NCBI GenBank assembly: GCA_963697705.1
Contig: CAVOPA010000017.1
Location: forward strand, 1,054,001-1,118,000
Length of the DNA: 64,000 nt
Direction: 5' to 3'
Source of the DNA: CAVUCH01 sp963697705
GTDB lineage: Bacteria; Acidobacteriota; Vicinamibacteria; Vicinamibacterales; JAENWD01
Part shown: positions 38,934 through 47,689 of the stretch, one piece after another
Numbering within the stretch: the first letter of the stretch is position 1
How the letters are laid out: each line of letters begins with the position of its first letter
Notes under the pieces: generated by a model
Seen by the model: only the letters and a program-made list of their open reading frames with translations
Told to the model about the DNA's origin: nothing
Databases searched by the model: none
Program-made: the position numbers and the translations under genes

Positions 38934-40247
38934 ATGACGCTCGAATCGACATCGTCGACGGCAACCTCGATCGACGCAATACAACGAAAACTGATCATCG
39001 GCATCGTCGTGGCGACGCTGCTGACATTGGCAGTCGTGATCGCCGACCTGGCGATCGGCGGACGCCCTGATCCGCCGACGCTGCGCGCCGCCGCGACGCT
39101 GCTGGATGGCGCTTGGCGATTCCATACCGGCGATGACCCACACTGGGCGGACCCCAATTCAGATGACAAGGCTTGGGAAACGGTCGACATGACCGCCCTG
39201 CCGGGCAGCCACGACGGCGACGTGGGTCTGCCCGATTACGTCGGCGGGTGGATGGCGCACGGTCACCCCGATTATCACGGTTACGCCTGGTACCGGCGCG
39301 CGGCAACGGTGCCGGCCGGACGCGCCTCGTGGGACATCCTCGGGCCGACAGTCGTCGAGGACGGCTACGAGCTCTATTGGAACGGCCAACGGCTCGGCGG
39401 GTCGGGCAGGCTCGGCGCAAACCCGCGTGTCGTCGGCACACGTCCGCTGCGGTTCGAACTTCCCGCCGATGCGGCGGGCACCCGTGGCGTGCTCGCGGTT
39501 CGCGTATACATGCGCCCCAGGTCCGGGCCCAGCGCAGACGGCGGCGGCATGCACAGCCCGCCCATACTGGCTCCTCGGCCGATCAGCGATGCGCTCCACC
39601 GCGTGCAATGGCATCGAACCATCGCCGGTTACATCGTCGATGTGATCGAGCCGCTCGCCATGCTGGCACTCATCGGCCTGGTGCTCGTGTGCCGGTCCCG
39701 GAGCAGTCACAAGGGTTTCCTGATCTTTGCCAGCATCGCGCTGGCGCTGACGGCAGCGAGGCGCCTCAACAATGCGATCGTCGCGTGGACCGATCTCCAA
39801 GATCTGGCTACCTATGGGTGGCTGGCGTCCGTGATGTGGGTGCCAACCGTGGCCGCCTGGACGTTGGCCTGGAACCGCTGGTGCCCGGTTCCGTGGCGAG
39901 GCATTGATGTATCGGCGACAGTGCTGGCCGTCGCCGGGATTGTGGGCGCCGTGATGCATTCGGCGGTGGTGACGAGCGGCAGCCGGCTCGGGTCGCTGGC
40001 GCTGTTTGTCGTCATCGGCGTGCGCATCGCCGGCAGCGGACCCATGCGGATCCTGGCGCCCATCACGTTAGCCTCGATCATGGCCGGGATGTTCGGCGGC
40101 GAGCTGCTCGATCCGATAGGGGTGCCAGGCATCTGGTTTCCCTTCGGCATCGGCGTGTCGCGAACGCAGTACATCTACGCGATCGCTGTCCCGTTCCTGG
40201 CCTTTCTGATCGTGCAGACGCTGCCTTCAGCGAGAGAGCGTCGATGA
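38934..40247 (+). CDS. Membrane protein with extracytoplasmic jelly-roll domain and ~7 TM helices
   Basis: 437 residues. One N-terminal membrane helix (IIGIVVATLLTLAVVIADLAIG), a beta-sandwich domain at ~60-220 (LLDGAWRFHTGDDPHWADP, AWYRRAATVPAGRASWDI, EDGYELYWNGQRLGGSG) like the sugar-binding domain of glycosidases, then about seven membrane helices from VIEPLAMLALIGLVLVCR to the end. The plan resembles the 7TMR-DISM receptors: extracellular sensing plus a seven-helix bundle, but there is no attached output domain. It might signal to a separate partner. Ligand unknown. Confidence 0.78.
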   Translation: MTLESTSSTATSIDAIQRKLIIGIVVATLLTLAVVIADLAIGGRPDPPTLRAAATLLDGAWRFHTGDDPHWADPNSDDKAWETVDMTALPGSHDGDVGLPDYVGGWMAHGHPDYHGYAWYRRAATVPAGRASWDILGPTVVEDGYELYWNGQRLGGSGRLGANPRVVGTRPLRFELPADAAGTRGVLAVRVYMRPRSGPSADGGGMHSPPILAPRPISDALHRVQWHRTIAGYIVDVIEPLAMLALIGLVLVCRSRSSHKGFLIFASIALALTAARRLNNAIVAWTDLQDLATYGWLASVMWVPTVAAWTLAWNRWCPVPWRGIDVSATVLAVAGIVGAVMHSAVVTSGSRLGSLALFVVIGVRIAGSGPMRILAPITLASIMAGMFGGELLDPIGVPGIWFPFGIGVSRTQYIYAIAVPFLAFLIVQTLPSARERR

Positions 40248-40445
40248 AGAGTTGGTGGAAAGGGAGGGAGCGCGCTCCAGGTGCGATCCGCCTCGGCTGG
40301 AACAAGGTGCGTTCGAAAATGAGCCGTGCGCTCCAGTCCGCTTCTGCCGGTTCGCTCGACGCATGACACCGCCTCCGTCAGGAGGTGGCTTCGAGGTGTG
40401 GCCGGGGGTGGGGTCGCGACCATGTCCAGCCTGACACTTTGGCTC

Positions 40446-40928
40446 CTATCGATGACGCGTGGAATCAGGCGCCGTCGCAATGCGGCGGAGTTCGCCCGGA
40501 TCGAGCCAGTTCACGCCGCAACGCTCGCAGGTGTCGATGACGACATTGCCCGGTCCGCCATACACCTGGTCGATCATGGGTTGGCCGCACGTCGGACACT
40601 GCAGGTGTCTCTCGCCAGGAGACTGGCGGCGAGGTGGCAGGGTCTGAACCGACCTCGGTTCGTAAAGCCGCGCGGCGTCGATCACCGCAGCAAACCAGCG
40701 CATCTGGATCAGCATCCCGAAGCACCCAGGGCAGCAGAGCAGCGGCACGGCGTCCACCCGACTTTCTGTCAGCGGCGTCGAGCAGAGCGGGCACCGCCGG
40801 TCCGTCGCCTCGAGCAGTTCCACGTACTCGAGAGCGGCGGGCAACTCCTGCTCGGTGCCGCAGTGGTCGCACGTCAGGCGTCCCTCTGCCATTCGCATCG
40901 ACGCCCCGCAATTCGCGCAGTTCGGCAT
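40446..40928 (-). CDS. Zinc-ribbon protein (zf-TFIIB-like)
   Basis: 160 residues with four Cys pairs arranged as three ribbons: NCANCGASM..TCDHCGTE, RCPLCSTPL..CCPGCFGML, QCPTCGQPM..TCERCGVNWLDPGEL. The last ribbon ends in the WLD.GEL signature of the TFIIB-type zinc ribbon family. Cytoplasmic; no other domain. Likely a nucleic-acid or protein-binding factor, function unknown. Distinct from the small ribbon trio at 34-35 kb, which lack the WLDxGEL end. Confidence 0.85.
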   Translation of the reverse strand: MPNCANCGASMRMAEGRLTCDHCGTEQELPAALEYVELLEATDRRCPLCSTPLTESRVDAVPLLCCPGCFGMLIQMRWFAAVIDAARLYEPRSVQTLPPRRQSPGERHLQCPTCGQPMIDQVYGGPGNVVIDTCERCGVNWLDPGELRRIATAPDSTRHR

Positions 40929-41426
40929 CGCGCCATTATCGCCGCACTGCGCAGGAACGAAGATCTCGACGGGGCCGGGAAGCGGGCGAGTTCGCGGGAC
41001 TTCTCGAGACGCCCAGCGGCGTTTGAGCCCGCCGCGCGCGTGGCATGACCGCCGCGACGGGGGCGCCGTGCTTCGACCGTTGGCGATCAGAGGACGATTC
41101 GGTTAATCCGTCCACCGGATCGGATCCGGGCCAGATCGAGCCGAACGTCGTGACGTTCGACTCTTCCCGCCGACGGGCTCGGCCTGCGGTTGCACTCGAG
41201 CGGAGACATCGTGAAGGCGGCGTATCGCGCCGCGCGTAACCTGTTCAGCAGGCGCGACTGTGGGGTAGGGTCGTTCCTCAGGGGAGGCGCCTATAAGTGA
41301 TGAAAAACAGTGAAATTGGTGAGCCAAACGTTCGCCAGTTGGAACCAGATCGTGCCGCTCCTACGGCGAATCGACCAGCTGCGGTTGGCGGCGTAGAGCA
41401 TCGGTCGGCGACCTTCCCGAACGCCG
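40929..41426. other. Spacer
   Basis: About 500 bp with no supported gene. It holds one perfect inverted repeat, CGAACGTC-GT-GACGTTCG, at 41142-41159. Confidence 0.45.
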
Positions 41427-42926
41427 TCAGCCCGGATCCGAGGACGGCTTTGCAGATTCCGTCGTGCGTTTTGCTCCTTGCTGCACCAGGAGCGCGGCGA
41501 TGCGGGTCGCGCCGCACGCCTCGGCCATGTCGAGCGCGGTGAGCCCGTTGCCGGCGACGATGTTCGGGTCCGCGCCGTTCTGGAGGAGAAATCTGACGAG
41601 CTCCTCTCGGCGCGTTTCGTCGTGCGCGTGCAGCCCATCGACATCTTCGATCCCCAGCCACGCCGCCCAGTGCAGCGGGGTGCACTGCGGCACGTCCCAT
41701 TGATCGATTCGTCTGTTCACCGCCGCCGGATCCTCGTTCAACCTGGCCTGGACGTGCTCACGCAGGTCGAAGCACACGGCGTCATGGAGATCGATCGCGC
41801 AGTGCACACGCAGCCAGTCGAAGACCTCCTGCTGTTTGTTGTGCTGCGCCCACGAGAGCGGAGTCGAGTTGAACGGATTGTCGCGGTTGCTGATGTCGGC
41901 ACCCGTCGCGACAAGACGCTTCACCATCTCGACATCGCCCTCCCAGGCCGCGCGATGGAGCGCCGTGCCGTTGTTGACGCCGATCACGTTCCAGTTGCCG
42001 TCTTTCGCCAGCAGAAAGTCGACGGCCTCGCGCTGTCCGCGCACGTACGCATAGAGCAGCGCGAGCCCGATCGCGTCACGCTCCGGCATTTCCTTGCCGT
42101 CCCGTCGAGGCCGCGCCAGCAGCCGGCCGTCGCGATCGAAGAAGTCGCGCAGCAGATCCATCCGGCCAAGCGCCGCCGCGGCTAGTACATCGGCGTTTGC
42201 GCCGAGCTCGATCATCTTCTCGGCGGCACGCGGCGAGTGATTCGCCAGCGACGCACCCAGCGCGTCGTCCCGGGTCAGATCGAGACGCGCCCCGCGCTGG
42301 AGGAGCAGGTCCATCAGCGGCCCGGTCACGCCCATGTCGCTGGCCTGCTTGCCCGTGACCAGCAATCCCATCGTGTCGCCGCCGTTGGGTCCGAGCGTGC
42401 GAGCGAGCACATCGGCGCCAGCCTCCAGCAGGACGCGGGCGAGGTCGACGACGTTCGAGGGAAGCGGTTTGTCGCGATAGGGGTTGCCGGCGACGTGATG
42501 CAGCAGCGTCGCGCCGCTGAAGTAGCCGTACGGCGGATCGAGGTTCGTGCGCGCGTGAACAAGCGATGGATCCGCCGCAAGCAGGCCCCTCAGGCGATCG
42601 ACGTCGCCGTCGTCCAGGGCGGTCAGTGCGGCGTCGAAACCGGGATGCCGTTCGATTCGCTCGATCTGTCGGGCCTGTTCGATGCGATGTCTGAGCTCGG
42701 CCCAGTTCAGGAAGCCGTACTCCCGGGCGACGACGAGCTGCGCGCCCGCAAGGGCCAGCGGCTTGTCGAGCACCGCCTCGAGCGGTGAGCCCTTCATCTC
42801 CGGATGATGCGCGGCGATTCGTCCTGCCGCGGAACGGTCGCGATCACGATGCGCACGGTGCAGCTCGTTCGCCTGAATCTGGAGCTGATGGAGGCTTGGA
42901 CGTGGCGGGAGAGTTCGGGTAGGCAC
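41427..42926 (-). CDS. Ankyrin-repeat protein
   Basis: 499 residues from a GTG at 42926 with AAAGGAG in front. The N-terminal part (KPLALAGAQLVVAREYGFLNW AELRHRIEQ) is a helical domain often found before ankyrin arrays. Ankyrin repeats follow: DVDRLRGLLAADPSLVHART, NNGTALHRAAWEGDVEMVKR, FNSTPLSWAQHNKQQEVFDW, QCTPLHWAAWLGIEDV, NGLTALDMAEACGATRIAAL. No signal peptide or membrane helix. Ankyrin proteins of this type bind protein partners; no partner is evident. The gene stands alone on the minus strand. Confidence 0.88.
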   Translation of the reverse strand: MPTRTLPPRPSLHQLQIQANELHRAHRDRDRSAAGRIAAHHPEMKGSPLEAVLDKPLALAGAQLVVAREYGFLNWAELRHRIEQARQIERIERHPGFDAALTALDDGDVDRLRGLLAADPSLVHARTNLDPPYGYFSGATLLHHVAGNPYRDKPLPSNVVDLARVLLEAGADVLARTLGPNGGDTMGLLVTGKQASDMGVTGPLMDLLLQRGARLDLTRDDALGASLANHSPRAAEKMIELGANADVLAAAALGRMDLLRDFFDRDGRLLARPRRDGKEMPERDAIGLALLYAYVRGQREAVDFLLAKDGNWNVIGVNNGTALHRAAWEGDVEMVKRLVATGADISNRDNPFNSTPLSWAQHNKQQEVFDWLRVHCAIDLHDAVCFDLREHVQARLNEDPAAVNRRIDQWDVPQCTPLHWAAWLGIEDVDGLHAHDETRREELVRFLLQNGADPNIVAGNGLTALDMAEACGATRIAALLVQQGAKRTTESAKPSSDPG

Positions 42927-43149
42927 GCGCTCCTTTCGTAAGCGCCCGATGTCCGCGGTACGGGCCGAAAGAAGCGATTCGACTGCGACGACGAACTCAG
43001 GTGGGACTCGGTCCCTTTCCGCGGACTGGCGGCGCCCTACGCGCTCAAACGCGAGTGTCGAGCAGAATCGCCCGTCTGTCAACCCGAATGGATCGACGTC
43101 GCGTCGACACGCGTCCCCGGAGCGCGCAACCAGCGTGAGGAATCTAAAG

Positions 43150-43512
43150 GGGCGCATCATCGCGTCGAAGGTGGCGGCGAAGGAGACCTGGGCGACCGAC
43201 GTGCGCAGGTGGCGACCGGGCGCACGAACAAGGGAGACGTGGGGCCCGCCCTTTCGCCCGCCGGCAAGAAGCTGTCCGCCACCTATCGGCTGTCCTACAC
43301 GAAGCACGCGCCGATCGGCCCGACGATGGCCGTGGCCGAGGTGAAGGAGGACGGCACGGTCCACGTCCACACCCACACTCAGAACCCGCAAGAGCTTCGG
43401 GGCGAGATCGCGCTGATGCTCGGCACCACCATCGACAAGGTCGTCGTGCGCGCGTACCGGGGCCGGGCCACTACGGGAGGTCGAATGGCGGCAACGGTCC
43501 CCCTGATCCCTG
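43150..43512 (+). pseudogene. Fragment of a xanthine-dehydrogenase-type molybdenum subunit
   Basis: LSATYRLSYTKHAPIGPTMA, then DGTVHVHTHTQNPQELRGEI ALMLGTTIDKVVVRAY, continuing in another frame as PGHYGRSNGGNG. These are the middle of the molybdenum-binding subunit of aldehyde/isoquinoline oxidoreductases. There are at least two frameshifts and both ends are missing, so it is an inactive scrap. It is not derived from the paoC gene of this window, whose corresponding segment reads differently. Confidence 0.62.
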
Positions 43513-44225
43513 ATCCGATCCGGGGACCACTTCGGTGCAGACATGCGCGTATGGGGCGCGCAATGCGTGGCCTCCTGGGCATCGCGCGGCCTCGTACGTC
43601 GGCAGATTACGATGCAGCTAGGCGAGGTTCGTCCTCTGGATAGCGATCCACAGCGCACGGAACTTCTCGTGACGGGGCGTTTCGGCACCGAAGACGTATC
43701 CGACCTGGCGGTGATGCCCGTGCTGGGCGGGACCCAGCGCCGCGTCGGGAACCTTGCGCGCTTCCCATCGATGCCTGTAATCACGAGGCTGCAGTCGCAT
43801 TGCGTGTATACCTGAGCGCAGCGCTCATAGCGATCCCACGATTTCCTCTAGCCGCCTGTGACTCTCAGACCGATTCCAGCGAGCCTCTAGCAGGGCGATG
43901 AAAACGGAGCACCGCTGCATGAACGAATGCAGGATGACGAATGTCACGGATCTGGCCACGGATTTCGACATCCTGGCATCCGACCATGCCGGCATCCAGG
44001 CGTCGGTCATTCAGCGAGCCTGCTGAGGATCGCTTCTGCGGGCTTGGCCAGGGCTGGAGATCGTGACCGGTCCAATCGGGGCGCATTCGATCTCGTAGGC
44101 GATCTGGGAGATCGTCTGGGAGCGGCTTCGCGAGCCCGGAGACGGCCAGACGACGGGAGTGTGGGCGGCGGATCGCAGGTTCGACCAGCGGATTCCTGAA
44201 GCGATATGTCTGCTACAGTTTCCAG
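43513..44225. other. Spacer after the oxidoreductase fragment
   Basis: About 710 bp with only short open frames on both strands and no motif. I see no supported gene; it may be further decayed DNA. Confidence 0.45.
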
Positions 44226-44636
44226 ATGCGATTCAACCGCTCGATACCACCCTGCACCGTGATCCCTGTGCTCATTTACCCGGACCCCGGCGCAGCAGCT
44301 GATTGGCTGTCACAGGCGTTCGGCTTTACCGTCCGCCTACGCATCGCCAATCACCGCATTCAGATGAAAGCCGGAGACGGCTGCTTCACCATCGCCGAAG
44401 GCACGGTGGCGCCAAACAACTCACATATCATTCAGGTTCGGATCGAGAATGCCGAGGGCCACTGCGAGCGCGCACGGCAGAACGGAGCCATCATCCTGAC
44501 CGAGCCGCAAGGCCAACCCTACGGCGAGCGCCAATACAACGCTGAGGATTTTTGTGGTCATCGCTGGGACTTCACCGAAACTATCGCCGACATTGCCCCG
44601 GAGGAATGGAGCGGCGGTGCGTTTCATCTTGAGTGA
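44226..44636 (+). CDS. VOC-superfamily (glyoxalase-like) protein 1
   Basis: 136 residues. The beta-alpha-beta-beta-beta fold of the VOC superfamily is visible: VIPVLIYPDPGAAADWLSQA, FGFTVRLRIANHRIQMKAG, then NSHIIQVRIENAEGHCERA and the metal-site strand EDFCGHRWDFTET. Closest to PhnB/DUF1428-like or bleomycin-resistance-like proteins. Cytoplasmic. The metal ligands are not all certain (His of CGHRWDF likely). Substrate unknown. Confidence 0.8.
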   Translation: MRFNRSIPPCTVIPVLIYPDPGAAADWLSQAFGFTVRLRIANHRIQMKAGDGCFTIAEGTVAPNNSHIIQVRIENAEGHCERARQNGAIILTEPQGQPYGERQYNAEDFCGHRWDFTETIADIAPEEWSGGAFHLE

Positions 44637-44788
44637 ATGAGTCGTGGTCCGCTTGGAACGCTGTCGAAGGACGTAAAGCCGGTCCGGTAGAAGTCCGGCT
44701 TCCACCACGGGCTTCTAGGCTAGCCCAGGACGCACTATTCAGAACCCGACTACTTGCCCGACGGATTGCCGCCAAATGTTGCGCGACC

Positions 44789-45160
44789 TCACCGCTTGTA
44801 TTTCACATCGGCGAATTGGACGCGGACCCCGTCTGGATCTCGGACATAGATCTGATCCCCGTTCTCGAAGGTCGGCTGCGCGTTGGGTACAGCGGCCTTG
44901 AGTTTGGCCAGCGCAGTCGACGGATCGTATTGCTCGATCCCGAAACAGAAATGATCGATGCCGGCGCGCTGTGCTGAACCCGGCGCGTAGAGGCCCAAGA
45001 AAGCATTGTCGAAGCTAAGTTCGCAGAAGGTCGGGTCCTCCGCCCGCACAGCCAGACCTGTCAGAGATTGGTAAAACGCTTTGCTGCGGGCGACATCTGA
45101 GACGTACACAGTCACATGATTGATGCTGTGGGCCTGGAAGACGGGAGGCTGCTGTCGCAC
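44789..45160 (-). CDS. VOC-superfamily protein 2
   Basis: 123 residues. SINHVTVYVSDVARSKAFYQ is the first module, with the His typical of the metal site; GIDHFCFGIEQYDPSTALAK begins the second module with a second His, and YVRDPDGVRVQFADV gives the final strand (Gln in place of the usual Glu in this position). It is the classic two-module glyoxalase/dioxygenase fold. Not closely related to the VOC gene at 44226. It lies head-to-head with a padR gene; substrate unknown. Confidence 0.85.
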   Translation of the reverse strand: MRQQPPVFQAHSINHVTVYVSDVARSKAFYQSLTGLAVRAEDPTFCELSFDNAFLGLYAPGSAQRAGIDHFCFGIEQYDPSTALAKLKAAVPNAQPTFENGDQIYVRDPDGVRVQFADVKYKR

Positions 45161-45214
45161 TGGCGCGACTACTAATGCCAGCCAATCGGGACGCTTTGAC
45201 CTCGAGCCTTGACA

Positions 45215-45233
45215 TACATAGCACCGCGATGTA
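45215..45233. promoter_or_regulatory. Inverted repeat in the padR promoter
   Basis: TACAT, 9 bases, ATGTA, ending 14 bp before the padR ATG at 45248 and next to a TAAAAT -10-like stretch. PadR family operators often contain ATGT/ACAT half-sites, so autoregulation is plausible. Confidence 0.45.
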
Positions 45234-45247
45234 AAATACTTCTACGT

Positions 45248-45586
45248 ATGGACTTGAGCAAGGACCTGGTTGCTGCTTCCGCCACGCCGCTCGTGCTCGG
45301 CATCCTTGCCGAAGGCGACAGTTACGGCTACGCCATCATCAAGCGAGTGGCTGAGTTGTCAGGCGGGCACTTACGGTGGACCGACGGCATGCTGTATCCC
45401 GTGCTGCACCGGCTCGAGCGCCAAGGTCATGTCACGGCCAGGTGGGCCGCGTCCGAGAGCGGCCGCAAGCGCAAGTACTACCGGATCACGAAGGAAGGCC
45501 GGGCGCAGCTCGCCGCCCATCGGAAACAGTGGAAGGCCGTCGACGGCACCCTCCGGGGCGTCTGGATGCAGGCATGCACAGTATGA
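45248..45586 (+). CDS. PadR-family transcriptional regulator
   Basis: 112 residues from ATG 45248. ATPLVLGILAEGDSYGYAII, GGHLRWTDGMLYPVLHRLER and RKRKYYRITKEGRAQLAAHR are the conserved PadR winged helix. Short subtype. The ATG of the next gene overlaps its TGA (ATGA at 45583-45586), so the pair is translationally coupled. Confidence 0.92.
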   Translation: MDLSKDLVAASATPLVLGILAEGDSYGYAIIKRVAELSGGHLRWTDGMLYPVLHRLERQGHVTARWAASESGRKRKYYRITKEGRAQLAAHRKQWKAVDGTLRGVWMQACTV

Positions 45587-46980
45587 CGACCTTCGCCGAT
45601 CAGCCAATCGAGGATCAAATCGCGCAGTGGCGGGCCTACCTACGCCGCCGGCAGGCTGTTCACGGTCCCGACGTGGAGGAACTCGAGGGACACCTGCGCG
45701 ACCAGTTGGCCGCGCTCACCGAGGCGGGCCTCGCCGGAGATGAAGCCTTCTTAGTCGCGGTCAAGCGCATGGGCAACCTCGATGCGCTGTCACGCGAGTT
45801 CGCACGCGCGCATTCCGAGCGGCTGTGGAAGCAATTGGTCGTGGCGCCCGATACTGACGCGCCGGCAAACAGCACCGAGCTCTTTGTCGTCTTGAGCCTT
45901 GCCGTCGCCGCGGGATTAGCCGTCAAGATGCCAGCGCTATTCGGTCTTCCGCTCAGCCCTGATGAGGAAGTACCTTCGTTCTACTTCCGCAACGCGAGCC
46001 TGTTCGTCTTCCCGCTGCTCACGATCTACTTCATGTGGAAACGCGGGTTGCATGCTGTGAGCGGCCGCTGGCTCGCGCTGCTCTTCGCGGCCGCGGTCGT
46101 GTTCGCCAACGTCTTCCCCTTCCATAATCCAGAACGGCTCGGCCACTTCCCACAGGGCAGCGACACGCAGGTGCTGGCGGTGTTGCATCTGCCCATCGCC
46201 TTGTGGCTGACGGCCATCGGTATAGCGTATGTCGGAGGCCGCTGGTTCTCGTCCGGCCGGCGTATGGACTTCGTGCGGTTCTCGGGCGAGCTGGCCATCT
46301 ACTACGTGCTCATCGCGCTCGGCGGGGCGGTTGTCACCGGCTTTACGGCCATGTTGTTCTCCGCCATCGAAATGAACCCCTGGTGGTTCATCGCCGGCTG
46401 GCTGATCCCGTGTGGGGCGGCAGGGGCCGTCATGGTCGGATCGTGGCTGGTGGAAGCGAAGCAAAGCGTCATCGAGAACATGGCACCGGTGCTGACCAGG
46501 TTGTTCACGCCGCTGTTCACGATTCTGCTCCTTGGGTTTCTCGCGACGATGGCGTGGACAGGCAACCCGATCAACGTGAAGCGGGAGATCCTGATCGGCT
46601 TCGATCTGCTGCTGGCCGTCGTCGTGGGGCTGGTGCTCTACGCCGCCTCGGCGCGCGACCCGCAGGCACCACCCGACTTCTTCGACAGCCTGCAACTCGT
46701 GCTCGTAGTCAGCGCGCTCGTGGTCGACGTGGTGGCGCTGACGGCGATCGCACAGCGCATTTCCGAGTTTGGCTTCACTCCAAACCGAGTGGCCGCTCTT
46801 GGGGAGAATCTCATTCTGCTCGTGAACCTGACGTGGACGGCGTGGCTCTATGCGTCCTTCTTGCGTGGCCGGCGCTCGTTTGCGGCCCTGGAGCAATGGC
46901 AGATCGCCTACCTCCCTGTGTATGCGATATGGGCGGCGCTGGTGGTTGTCGTGTTCCCGCCCTTGTTCGGCTACCGTTGA
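45583..46980 (+). CDS. Multi-pass membrane protein with permease-prefix domain
   Basis: 465 residues from ATG 45583 (a start at 45574 adds three residues). The first ~90 residues (IEDQIAQWRAYLRRRQAVHG, LEGHLRDQLAALTEAGLA, AFLVAVKRMGN) are the helical prefix domain usually found in front of ADOP permeases, but here it is joined to about ten membrane helices (TELFVVLSLAVAAGLAVKM onwards) without MacB-like domains. It is coupled to a PadR regulator, as such prefix proteins usually are. Likely a membrane-stress or sensing protein; function unknown. Confidence 0.82.
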   Translation: MTTFADQPIEDQIAQWRAYLRRRQAVHGPDVEELEGHLRDQLAALTEAGLAGDEAFLVAVKRMGNLDALSREFARAHSERLWKQLVVAPDTDAPANSTELFVVLSLAVAAGLAVKMPALFGLPLSPDEEVPSFYFRNASLFVFPLLTIYFMWKRGLHAVSGRWLALLFAAAVVFANVFPFHNPERLGHFPQGSDTQVLAVLHLPIALWLTAIGIAYVGGRWFSSGRRMDFVRFSGELAIYYVLIALGGAVVTGFTAMLFSAIEMNPWWFIAGWLIPCGAAGAVMVGSWLVEAKQSVIENMAPVLTRLFTPLFTILLLGFLATMAWTGNPINVKREILIGFDLLLAVVVGLVLYAASARDPQAPPDFFDSLQLVLVVSALVVDVVALTAIAQRISEFGFTPNRVAALGENLILLVNLTWTAWLYASFLRGRRSFAALEQWQIAYLPVYAIWAALVVVVFPPLFGYR

Positions 46981-47087
46981 TGCCCCCACGGGCGCTGTAC
47001 TGGGGATGGTCCCGAGTAGTCGCGACGAATTTACCATTGGCTCGCGAACTCGGGGCCAGCAACGTCGCGGCAGCACAGACCGGCTTG

Positions 47088-47117
47088 CACAATATAGACG
47101 TTTACGTCTATATTGTG
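47088..47117. promoter_or_regulatory. PadR operator candidate, 13-bp perfect arms
   Basis: CACAATATAGACG, spacer TTTA, CGTCTATATTGTG: two perfect 13-bp arms. It ends 4 bp before the GTG start of padR (47122). Binding here would block both promoter and translation start. The TATAGACG-like core fits the AT-rich PadR class. Confidence 0.72.
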
Positions 47118-47121
47118 CGGC

Positions 47122-47688
47122 GTGCCTCTCGCCGCGCTTGCTAATCGCCTCGTGCTGCCCCTCCTGGGCCTGCTGGTCGAACGCCCTGCCCACCCCTACG
47201 AACTCGCCGCGCGGTTGAACGAACGCTATCGCTTTCTCTCGACGCAGCGTTCCTCCGTCACGACGCTCGCCAAGTCTCTTGTCGAAGCCGGCCTGATCCG
47301 TCCGCAGCGTTCGAAACGGGTCGGCAATCGTCCAGCGCGCAAGGCCTACGAACTCACGGACGCAGGCTTGAAGGAATTCCGCGCGCGCGTCACCGCACAG
47401 ATTGAAGAGGCTCCTGCCGCCTCTGACCGTTTCACGCTCGGACTTGCGTACATCGGCATTCTCTCGCGCACGAAGGCGGCGGCGGCCCTGCGACGACGCG
47501 TGGTCGCACGTCGTGCGGAGCTCGACGCCATTCCCACTCTCCCTCCTGGCGGGATCGAGGTGCACATGATCGAGATGGCCTACTGGAAGGCTGTCCTGGA
47601 GGCAGAGATTCAGTGGCTCAGCACGTTTTTCGATCGCATCACGAGCCGTGACATTGCCTGGCCGCTCGAGTCTCGAAAGGAGCGTTGA
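47122..47688 (+). CDS. PadR-family transcriptional regulator, long form
   Basis: 188 residues from GTG 47122; a start at 47113 would lie within the operator and is less likely. N-terminal winged helix: VLPLLGLLVERPAHPYELA, QRSSVTTLAKSLVEAGLIR, RPARKAYELTDAGLKEF. The C-terminal half (GILSRTKAAAALRRRVVARR, EMAYWKAVLEAEIQWLSTFF) is the dimerising coiled-coil of the Vir-type PadR proteins. The following gene begins 1 bp after the stop with an AAAGGAG site inside this gene. Confidence 0.92.
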   Translation: MPLAALANRLVLPLLGLLVERPAHPYELAARLNERYRFLSTQRSSVTTLAKSLVEAGLIRPQRSKRVGNRPARKAYELTDAGLKEFRARVTAQIEEAPAASDRFTLGLAYIGILSRTKAAAALRRRVVARRAELDAIPTLPPGGIEVHMIEMAYWKAVLEAEIQWLSTFFDRITSRDIAWPLESRKER

Positions 47689-47689
47689 C

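Noticed and set aside
43825..44199. Short open frames on both strands
   Set aside because: No motif, no start context; several frames are equally open.
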